Part shown: positions 57,449 through 64,000 of the stretch, piece after piece
How the letters are laid out: each line of letters opens with the position of its first letter
How positions within the stretch are numbered: the first letter of the stretch is position 1
Made by a program: the position numbers and the translations under genes
Assembly (NCBI GenBank): GCA_002298925.1
Contig: DBMM01000108.1
Location: 1 to 64,000, forward strand
Length of the DNA: 64,000 nucleotides
From: Geobacter sp. UBA698
GTDB lineage: Bacteria; Desulfobacterota; Desulfuromonadia; Geobacterales; Pseudopelobacteraceae
Reading direction: 5' to 3'
Notes under the pieces: generated by a model
The model's database searches: none
Seen by the model: only the letters and a program-made list of their open reading frames with translations
What the model was told of the DNA's origin: nothing

Positions 57449-58618
57449 TTACTTGCCGTCCAGCCACTGCTGAATCGCCACCAGCCGGGCATTCCAGGCC
57501 TCACTCAAACGTTCCTGCAGGAAGGTCTTGAACAGACTGTCAAAGAGCTGCACGCCCTGCTCCAACAGATACATGCGCTCGTAGAAAGCCGCTTCGCGCT
57601 CGCTCATCTCTTCCACGGTGTTGTCCCGCTCGATACGCACCTGGGGACACTTGAACGAAGCGAAACCGAAGGTTTCACCTTTCAGCGTCAGTTTCCAAAG
57701 GTTTTCGTCCTTTTCCATGCAAATAGTGGCGCTGGTGATCTTCTTGCCCCCCTTGATGGCCGAGATCGCCTCCAGATAGCTGTCCTGGGATCCGGAGACC
57801 GACACCTTCTGGATGCCTCCCTCCTCGCCCCCCCCCTGCAGCTGGATACGGTCATCGATCCAGGCCGAGAAACGTTCACCGGCGGTGAAATGGCCTGGGC
57901 GACAGACATTGAATTCGCCTTCGCCGTTGAGACCGCGCTGCAGCAGCCAGAGCATGAAATCCCACCCCAGCCACTGGTTATCGCGGATCAGGGCGAGCAC
58001 CGCGTCGGAATTGGCCTGATTGGCCGCCTCCAGCTTGTCAAGCAGCTGTCCCTCCAGCAGCATGCGGGCCCGGGCAAAGGGGTGAATAGCCAACGGGTGC
58101 AGACCTTCGAAGCCCTTGCGGAAGATGTCCTCGAAGCGCTCGATAACCTTGCTCCCCAGACTGAACAGGGTCAACACGCCGCTCTTTTGATCCCAGACTA
58201 CATCAACCGTTGAAGGGACCGGCAGACAACGGGACATCAGCCGCAACTGCACCTGTTCCTTGATCTCGGCGCGCTTGTTTTTGGGTGTTCGCCGCAGGTT
58301 GGGATACTGGGCCAGAAAAGCGCCTTCCTCCCGTGCGGTGTGGGATTTCAGTACCGCCGCCGGAATCTTGCGCTGATCACGGCGCAGGGTGAACACCAGG
58401 TAATTGTCGCGCCAGAAGGCAGACAGCGCTTCAAAAGTCGCATCATCGGGACGATCGACCTGGGTCCACCCCTCCGAGAGCTCATCGCTGGAACTCTCGA
58501 TGGACTGAAAGGCCCGGCCGGACAGCTTCTGTGAAAACCACTGGAACTCATCGCTCTTGGGCAGGTCACCGCTGACGGTGAACTGTGTAATACTGACGGT
58601 GTTGGCATAAACGCCCAT
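57449..58618 (-). CDS. rdgC: RdgC-like recombination-associated protein
   Basis: A 389-residue protein similar in plan to RdgC, a ring-forming DNA-binding protein that limits RecA. It has LSEGWTQV (RdgC's GWV), RRDQRKIPAAVLKSHTAREE, LRRTPKNKRAEIKEQVQLRL, LPVPSTVDVVWDQKSGVLTL, then a C-terminal tail with VRIERDNTVEEMSEREAA. No nuclease motif is needed. AAGGAAG precedes the ATG. It is a member of the deltaproteobacterial branch; called by motif order. Confidence 0.8.
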   Translation of the reverse strand: MGVYANTVSITQFTVSGDLPKSDEFQWFSQKLSGRAFQSIESSSDELSEGWTQVDRPDDATFEALSAFWRDNYLVFTLRRDQRKIPAAVLKSHTAREEGAFLAQYPNLRRTPKNKRAEIKEQVQLRLMSRCLPVPSTVDVVWDQKSGVLTLFSLGSKVIERFEDIFRKGFEGLHPLAIHPFARARMLLEGQLLDKLEAANQANSDAVLALIRDNQWLGWDFMLWLLQRGLNGEGEFNVCRPGHFTAGERFSAWIDDRIQLQGGGEEGGIQKVSVSGSQDSYLEAISAIKGGKKITSATICMEKDENLWKLTLKGETFGFASFKCPQVRIERDNTVEEMSEREAAFYERMYLLEQGVQLFDSLFKTFLQERLSEAWNARLVAIQQWLDGK

Positions 58619-58884
58619 AATAATTTATACTTCCTTTCTGTATCAATTCGCATGACACTAAGACAACGGAGAAGTATGCCACATTTTGCAGATAATCACC
58701 AGAATGTATTCGAGATCAAAGGGAATACCACCTGCAGGCAAGTGGAAAGAAACTGCAAGAATTGATACGTTTGGATGCGGAACAAAAAGCAATTGCTCCG
58801 CTGCAGCGGACAAACCGGATCAGGATACACAGCGGCTGAACAGAGCGGGATGAAATGTCTTCTCCAAATTGTCTTCAAAAAAAA

Positions 58885-58910
58885 TCGGGGCGGGTTGTAA
58901 CCCGCCCCGA
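58885..58910 (-). terminator. Terminator of degQ
   Basis: TCGGGGCGGGTT and AACCCGCCCCGA form a 12-base stem. On the minus strand T8 follows. It lies after the degQ-type gene's stop and in the 58619-58913 gap, which has no gene. Confidence 0.9.
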
Positions 58911-58913
58911 CGA

Positions 58914-60338
58914 TCATTGTTCGATCTGCATGGCAACGTAATGGATGCTGCCGTCAGGACGCTTGAGCAGCAAACGCACCACATCACCCTTTTTAAGGCC
59001 TGCCAGGACCGCGCTGTATTTTTCGATTGTTTCCGGACGCTGGCCGTTGATTTCAATGATGACGGCACCGGCCATGACGCCAACCTCTTCAGCCGGCGAC
59101 CCCGCTTTCACCTCGGTCACCACCAGCCCCTTGCCTTCTTTGATGCCCAGACGGGTGGCCAGTTCCTTGGTCGACTCCTGGACGGTCAGGCCGATCTTAT
59201 CGTTTGCGCTGCCATCATTGACCGAGGCTGCAGCCACATTCTCACCATCCTTCAGTTTGCCAACCTTGACATAGACATCCTGCCTGCGGCCATCACGATA
59301 GACAACCATCTTGACCCGTTTGTCGATCGGAGTGACCGCCACCAGGCGGGGCAGCTCGTTGCCTTCGCTGATCGACTTGCCATCGTATTCCAGGATAATG
59401 TCGCCCGCCTTGAGACCGGCCTTTTCGGCGGGTGTATCCTTTTCGACACTTGCAATCAGGGCGCCTTTTTCAGAATCAAGCCCAAAGGATTTGGCCAGGT
59501 CGGCGGTTAGAGGCTGAAACCGCACCCCCAGGTAGCCTCTGGTTACCTTGCCACTGTCGCGCAGCTGGGCGACTACGGATTTGACGATATTGACCGGAAT
59601 AGCGAAGCCGATACCGCCACCGCCGCCGGCAATAATGGCCGTGTTGATGCCGATCACCTTGCCGTTGGCGTTGAAGAGCGGACCTCCCGAGTTGCCGGGA
59701 TTGATGGAAGCATCAGTCTGGATAAAATCATCGTAGGGTCCGCTGCCGATAACGCGCCCCTTGGCGCTGACAATCCCGGCCGTAACGGTATGGGAAAGAC
59801 CAAAGGGGTTGCCGATGGCCATAACCCATTCCCCTACCTCCAGGGTTTCACTGTCCCCCAGTTCAGCATAGGGAAAAGTTTTGCCATTGCTGATCTTGAT
59901 CAGAGCCAGGTCCAGCTTTTCATCCTTGCCCTTGATTTCTCCTTTCAGTTCACGGCCGTCGGAGAGTTTGACCATCACCTCGTCGGCATCGTTGATCACA
60001 TGGTTGTTGGTGACGACAAAACCATCGGCACTGATAACGAATCCGGTACCCAGGCTCTGCTCGCGGCGGGGACGTTGCTGGGGCATTTCATCCAGGAAAC
60101 GGCCGAAAAAATCGTCGAAAAAGTTGTTGAACGGCATCTGCTGCGGCGGCCGCTGGGCGCGCAGTTTGGGCTTGATGTTCTTGACGGTGCGGATGTTGAC
60201 TACAGTTGGGGTTAGTTTTTTGGACAGTTCCACAAAGTCGGGACTGACCGACTTGGCATTCGATACGTGCGGGACGGCAAGAGCGCAGAGCGCCCCCACG
60301 ATCACAATACGTACCACAGACATAATTTTCTTTGGCAT
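58914..60338 (-). CDS. degQ: Periplasmic serine protease of the DegP/DegQ (HtrA) family
   Basis: A 474-residue protease-chaperone for envelope quality control. It has a signal peptide (IVIVGALCALAVPHVSNA), the catalytic His in VTNNHVIND, the Asp in LDLALIKI and the Ser in NPGNSGGPLFN. Two PDZ domains follow (RGYLGVRFQPL, VVTEVKAGSPAEEVGV). A Gln/Arg/Pro-rich segment (MPQQRPRREQS) precedes the protease domain. The response regulator gene starts 149 bases upstream on the same strand. Confidence 0.93.
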   Translation of the reverse strand: MPKKIMSVVRIVIVGALCALAVPHVSNAKSVSPDFVELSKKLTPTVVNIRTVKNIKPKLRAQRPPQQMPFNNFFDDFFGRFLDEMPQQRPRREQSLGTGFVISADGFVVTNNHVINDADEVMVKLSDGRELKGEIKGKDEKLDLALIKISNGKTFPYAELGDSETLEVGEWVMAIGNPFGLSHTVTAGIVSAKGRVIGSGPYDDFIQTDASINPGNSGGPLFNANGKVIGINTAIIAGGGGGIGFAIPVNIVKSVVAQLRDSGKVTRGYLGVRFQPLTADLAKSFGLDSEKGALIASVEKDTPAEKAGLKAGDIILEYDGKSISEGNELPRLVAVTPIDKRVKMVVYRDGRRQDVYVKVGKLKDGENVAAASVNDGSANDKIGLTVQESTKELATRLGIKEGKGLVVTEVKAGSPAEEVGVMAGAVIIEINGQRPETIEKYSAVLAGLKKGDVVRLLLKRPDGSIHYVAMQIEQ

Positions 60339-60486
60339 GTTTCCTGACCTCCCTGGATGCGGTTTGAATTTAAACGAGAGAAGGCGGATCGCACATGTAA
60401 GTCACGTCTCCGCCCCTCGACCGTTTTCGAATTCATACCATAACAACCGGACCATCAAAAATCAAGCCCCCCGACTGACGGGATGG

Positions 60487-61158
60487 CTACACTTCGCGGA
60501 GAATGTAACCCTGGCCGCGCACCGTGTGGATCAGCTTGGTGGGGTAATCTTTGTCCACTTTCTTACGCAGATAGTTGACATAAACGTCGATGATGTTGGT
60601 AAAGCTGTCAAAGGCGTAATCCCAGACGTGCTCGGCGATCATCGCCCGCGAGAGCACCGTATTGGGGTTGCGTACCAGATATTCCAGCAGACCGTATTCC
60701 TTGGCCGTCAGATCGATTTCCTTGCCGCCGCGCCAGACTTTGTGCGAAACCGGATCCAGCCGCAGGTCGGAGAAATGAATCTCGGCACCGCGATCCTGCT
60801 CGCCCCGGCGCAAAAGCGCCCTGACGCGGGCGGTCAGTTCGGCAAAAGCGAAGGGCTTGGTCAGATAGTCATCCGAGCCGGCATCCAGACCGGAAACGAT
60901 GTCCTCGGTCGTCCCTCGGGCGGTCAGCATCAGAACCGGCATCGTCTTTTCGGCTTCACGCAGCTCCCTGACCAATGTCAGACCATCTTTCTTCGGCAGC
61001 ATCACGTCCACAATCAGCAGGCTGAAATCGCCGGCCAGGGCCTGCTTGAAACCTTCAGCGCCATCATGGGCCACCGAGACCTCATACTGATCTTCCTCGA
61101 GTCCGCGCTTGATAAAACTTGCCACTTTTTTCTCGTCTTCTATCACCAGAATCTTCAT
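60487..61158 (-). CDS. OmpR/CusR-type response regulator, orphan
   Basis: A 223-residue regulator. The receiver domain has ILVIEDEKKVASFIKRGLEE, the Asp in LLIVDVMLPKKDGL and the Lys in DYLTKPFAFAEL. A winged-helix domain follows (EYGLLEYLVRNPNTVLSR, NIIDVYVNYLRKKVD, GQGYIL). It resembles CusR/CopR/QseB. AAGGAG precedes the ATG. No histidine kinase is adjacent: degQ lies downstream, PPSR upstream. Confidence 0.88.
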   Translation of the reverse strand: MKILVIEDEKKVASFIKRGLEEDQYEVSVAHDGAEGFKQALAGDFSLLIVDVMLPKKDGLTLVRELREAEKTMPVLMLTARGTTEDIVSGLDAGSDDYLTKPFAFAELTARVRALLRRGEQDRGAEIHFSDLRLDPVSHKVWRGGKEIDLTAKEYGLLEYLVRNPNTVLSRAMIAEHVWDYAFDSFTNIIDVYVNYLRKKVDKDYPTKLIHTVRGQGYILREV

Positions 61159-61191
61159 TTTTTTCTCCTTCCTTAGTTTTGTCGTCCTGCA

Positions 61192-62001
61192 CTATTTCAT
61201 GGACAGGAAATCCATACGCCGCATTATCTCAGACGATGCTTCCTCAACCGATTTGTTGGTCACATCAATCACCATCCATTCCGGATGCCTGCGGTAGAGC
61301 TGTCTGCAGTAAGCCAGCTCGTCCTCGACCAGCTGATAGTCGGCATAGTTGCCGCGGGGGCTCTGGCGCATGTTGATCAGCCGCGAGGCCCGGATTTCCA
61401 CCAGCCGCTTGGGGTCGATCAACAAACCGACAATCTTGTGCTGATCGATCTGAAACAGTTCCTCGGGCGGATCGATCCCCTTGACCAGGGGGACATTGGC
61501 CACCTTATACCCCTTGTGGGCCAGATACATGGAGAGCGGCGTCTTGGATGAACGCGACACGCCCACCAGCACCAGATCAGCCTTATGCAGATAGCGGGTT
61601 TCCTGGCCGTCATCATGTTTGACCGTGAAATCCACCGCAGCTATCCGGCGATGGTACTCGGGGTCGATACGGTACAACAGTCCCGGTTTTTCCTTGGAAG
61701 GAGCCCCCAGGTAGCGGGAAAGGTTGTAGATCAGGCTGGTAAGCAGATCCACCACCATCAGTCCGTGCTCCTCGGCGATCCGCTCCACGATCTGTGACAG
61801 CTGGGGATCCACCAGGGTGTAAACCACCAGACCGGGGTCAAGCACTGCAACCGACATGGCCTGGCGTACATCCGCCTGGTTGCGAATCTGGCAAAGCCGC
61901 TGCACCCGAACGTCCTCATCATAAAACTGCGACAAGGCGGCCTTGATGACCCTTTCCGCGGTCTCACCGGTTGCATCTGAAATCACATAGATGATTTTCA
62001 T
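61192..62001 (-). CDS. Phosphoenolpyruvate synthase regulatory protein (PPSR/DUF299)
   Basis: A 269-residue bifunctional kinase/pyrophosphorylase that switches PEP synthase or PPDK. It has YVISDATGETAERVIKAAL and the P-loop VLVGVSRSSKTPLSMYLAHKG, then GLLIDPKRLVEIRASRLINM. Length is normal. The target is probably a PEP synthase elsewhere. It is divergent from prmA. Confidence 0.93.
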   Translation of the reverse strand: MKIIYVISDATGETAERVIKAALSQFYDEDVRVQRLCQIRNQADVRQAMSVAVLDPGLVVYTLVDPQLSQIVERIAEEHGLMVVDLLTSLIYNLSRYLGAPSKEKPGLLYRIDPEYHRRIAAVDFTVKHDDGQETRYLHKADLVLVGVSRSSKTPLSMYLAHKGYKVANVPLVKGIDPPEELFQIDQHKIVGLLIDPKRLVEIRASRLINMRQSPRGNYADYQLVEDELAYCRQLYRRHPEWMVIDVTNKSVEEASSEIMRRMDFLSMK

Positions 62002-62064
62002 TGTTCTGTCTCAGGGTCCTACTTCATTAAGTTACTATTATATTTCTAATTAGAATAAATCATT

Positions 62065-62092
62065 TTGTCAAGGTTTTTGTTGCCAACATAAT
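62065..62092 (+). promoter_or_regulatory. Sigma-70 type promoter for prmA-rsmE
   Basis: TTGTCA at 62065-62070 and CATAAT at 62087-62092 are 16 bases apart in AT-rich DNA, 57 bases before the prmA ATG. The region is shared with the divergent PPSR gene. Confidence 0.45.
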
Positions 62093-62148
62093 GAATTTAT
62101 GCCAACCTATTAAAATTATAGGAAATTCATTTCAAGGCGGCAGCAAAC

Positions 62149-63078
62149 ATGAACGATACCTGGCTGGAAATAGCCTGTGATGTACCCACCGACCTGGCAG
62201 ATATCCTGGCGGAATATCTGACCGAATTGTCCGGCAGCGGCGTCTGTACCGAAAATCTGAACGTGGATGCCTTTTCCCTCAGTGAAATCAGTCACTCGCC
62301 GATCGTTACGATTAAAGCCTATTTCAAGGCAGATGACGATATCGACGTCCGCATGAAGGAGATCAGCGCTTTTATTGAACAACTGGCGGCCGAGCATCCC
62401 GGCACCGTCCTGCCGCCGCCCGTCCTGTCCACCGTGCGCAGCGAGGACTGGAGCACCAGCTGGAAAGCCAACTTCAAGCCCTTGCGGGTCGGGCGGCGTC
62501 TGCTGATTGTGCCCTCATGGGAAGAGGCCCGGCCGCACCCGGACGACATAGTGCTGCAGCTGGACCCGGGCATGGCTTTCGGAACCGGCGGCCACGAAAC
62601 GACACGACTCTGCCTGGAACTGCTTGAGAACATCATGGATGAAATGCCGATCCTGCTGACTCCATCGGTACTGGACCTGGGCACCGGCTCCGGCATCCTG
62701 GCCATGGCCGCCATTCGCCTGGGGGCCGGGCGGGTCTGTGCCGTGGATATCGATCCCCAGGCGATCGAAGTGGCCCTTGAAAATCTGGCGGTCAACAACA
62801 TGGCAGACCAGGTGGAATGCAGCACAACCCCACTGGAATCACTTGAGGGCAGCTTCGATGTCATTCTGGCCAACATCCTGGCCGAAGAGCTGGTACGGCT
62901 TGCCCCGCAGCTGATCGAACATCTGGCGCCAGGGGGAAAGCTGGTGCTTTCCGGCATCCTGGCCGAAAAAGAGCCCTTCGTCCGCAATGGATTCAGCAGT
63001 CAGCCGGTTGAGTACCGCGAGACCCGCCGTGAAGGCGAATGGGTGGCGCTGCTCTACCACAAGGTTGACACCCAGTGA
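62149..63078 (+). CDS. prmA: Ribosomal protein L11 methyltransferase
   Basis: A 309-residue PrmA. The N-terminal domain recognises L11 (WLEIACDVPTDLADILAEYL). The SAM domain has LDPGMAFGTGGHETTRLCLE and VLDLGTGSGILAMAAIRLGA, then ILANILAEELVRLAPQL. The stop overlaps the GTG of rsmE. Confidence 0.94.
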   Translation: MNDTWLEIACDVPTDLADILAEYLTELSGSGVCTENLNVDAFSLSEISHSPIVTIKAYFKADDDIDVRMKEISAFIEQLAAEHPGTVLPPPVLSTVRSEDWSTSWKANFKPLRVGRRLLIVPSWEEARPHPDDIVLQLDPGMAFGTGGHETTRLCLELLENIMDEMPILLTPSVLDLGTGSGILAMAAIRLGAGRVCAVDIDPQAIEVALENLAVNNMADQVECSTTPLESLEGSFDVILANILAEELVRLAPQLIEHLAPGGKLVLSGILAEKEPFVRNGFSSQPVEYRETRREGEWVALLYHKVDTQ

Positions 63079-63818
63079 GCGCTCGACGCTTCATAATCAA
63101 CTCCCGCAGCATCCGCGACGGTTACGCCTCCTTTAATGGAGACCTTTTCAATCACATCGTGCGGGTGCTGCGGCTCGGCACCGGAACCCCCCTGGCACTG
63201 GTGGACGAGCAGGGCATCAACTACAATGCTGTCATCGATCAGGTTGACCGGGAGTGGGTTGTCGTTAAAATCAGCGGCAGTCAGCCGGCACCCGACAGCC
63301 CCCCTGCCCCGCGCATCACCATCTGCCAGGCCCTTCCCAAAGGAGACAAGACCGAACTGATCCTGCAGAAATGCACCGAACTGGGGGCCCATGACTTCTG
63401 GCTGTTCGGCGGACAACGCTCGGTTGCCCGCCTGCGCGAAGATCAGCGCCAGGCCAAACTGGAACGCTGGAACCGCATCACGGCCGAGGCAGCGCGCCAG
63501 TGCGGCCGACACAGCATCCCGGCTGTGTCGTGGTTCCCCACTGCAGTGGAGGTGGCCTCCGCCTGCAGCCATGAACTGCGCCTGCTGCTCTGGGAGGGGG
63601 AGCGCAGGCAGAGTCTGAAAAGCCTGCTGGCTGATCATGGAAGTCCCGCTGCGGCCATCGTGGTGGTCGGTCCGGAAGGAGGCTTTGACCCACAGGAAGT
63701 TGAACTCTTTTCCAGCCGCGGTTTTCTGCCGGTAACCCTGGGTAAGAGAATCCTGCGAACTGAGACCGCTGCGCTTGCTATTGCGGCCATATTGCAGTAT
63801 ATATGGGATGATTTCTGA
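63075..63818 (+). CDS. rsmE: 16S rRNA m3U1498 methyltransferase
   Basis: A 247-residue SPOUT-class methyltransferase. It has FNHIVRVLRLGTGTPLALVD, LPKGDKTELILQKCTELGA, and the knot region VVGPEGGFDPQEVELF with LGKRILRTETAALAIAAIL. GTG start at 63075 overlaps prmA (GTGA). Usual prmA-rsmE pair. Confidence 0.94.
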   Translation: MSARRFIINSRSIRDGYASFNGDLFNHIVRVLRLGTGTPLALVDEQGINYNAVIDQVDREWVVVKISGSQPAPDSPPAPRITICQALPKGDKTELILQKCTELGAHDFWLFGGQRSVARLREDQRQAKLERWNRITAEAARQCGRHSIPAVSWFPTAVEVASACSHELRLLLWEGERRQSLKSLLADHGSPAAAIVVVGPEGGFDPQEVELFSSRGFLPVTLGKRILRTETAALAIAAILQYIWDDF

Positions 63819-63959
63819 TTACTACCGGTGCGCTTTCAAGAAGACAGACTCGCGACCAGAGATAGTCGTCGCCGGTGAAGTTTTGACAATGCGGCGAGGA
63901 TACGACGATACATCCGGCAAACTTGGCGATTGAATGCGGCGAGGTACGAGGAGCGGTTG

Positions 63960-64000
63960 ATGAAATGCCCCAAATGTGGATACAACAGCTTTGAATTCTA
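63960..64000 (+). CDS. Start of a zinc-ribbon protein, cut by window edge
   Basis: The first 13 codons are MKCPKCGYNSFEF, with a CxxC knuckle. GAGGAG lies seven bases upstream. The rest is outside. Proteins with this N terminus in relatives include TPR or FHA-type zinc-ribbon proteins, so function is open. The 63819-63959 gap has a tandem TGCGGCGAGG repeat (63890, 63935). Confidence 0.6.
   Translation, partial: MKCPKCGYNSFEF

Overview
The window looks like a chromosomal segment of a Geobacter/Pelobacter-type deltaproteobacterium (Desulfuromonadales). This is judged from moderately high GC coding sequence, an rpsU-yqeY-cvpA-dnaG-rpoD macromolecular synthesis block, a rho/rpmE/DUF1385/prfA block, ThyX instead of ThyA, a hemerythrin-type chemoreceptor, PPSR and a sigma-54-dependent dicarboxylate system. 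The genus is inference only. No rRNA, tRNA, CRISPR array or prophage was seen.

Left part (1-20.8 kb). A tightly overlapping minus-strand operon runs from a small/large sodium symporter pair through a degenerate DUF294 protein, a TIM-barrel protein and TonB to a truncated cobyrinate a,c-diamide synthase. Then come trmB, a small membrane protein, fabI, hflX (apparently starting at ATT), a penicillin-binding transpeptidase, lpxH, UPF0158, an AI-2E family exporter, a copper P-type ATPase, small membrane proteins, tpx, a CoA-type NUDIX hydrolase and a YceH-like protein. A drug-exporter operon follows (HlyD adaptor and a double-ABC ATPase).

Accessory insert (20.8-25.2 kb). The exporter operon is interrupted. 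Between its ATPase gene and its two permease genes lie a ribbon-helix-helix/ParE toxin-antitoxin pair flanked by imperfect direct repeats with a hairpin, an AT-rich anchored protein of unknown function, a 55-residue membrane peptide, a HigB/HigA pair, a truncated MRJP/SMP-30-like gene abutting a hairpin element, and an AAA/DUF4143 ATPase. This is the most unusual part of the window.

Middle part (25.3-43.5 kb). The two ABC-2 permeases are followed by a dicarboxylate regulon: dctA, a sigma-54-like promoter, a cluster of ATAACC-N2-GGTTAT operators, an NtrC-class regulator and a histidine kinase with a periplasmic substrate-binding domain. Next are slyX, a PatB/MalY-type C-S lyase, crcB, a TetR regulator divergent from a small Cys/His-rich protein, prfA, DUF1385, thyX, rpmE and rho. 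An orphan HyfB-like antiporter subunit follows.

Right part (43-64 kb). glyQS, a hemerythrin MCP translationally coupled to hisH-hisA-hisF-hisE, the rpsU to rpoD block with an internal attenuator-like hairpin, a secreted repeat-like protein, obg-proB (no proA), rdgC, degQ with an OmpR-type regulator, PPSR, prmA-rsmE, and the start of a zinc-ribbon gene cut by the window edge.
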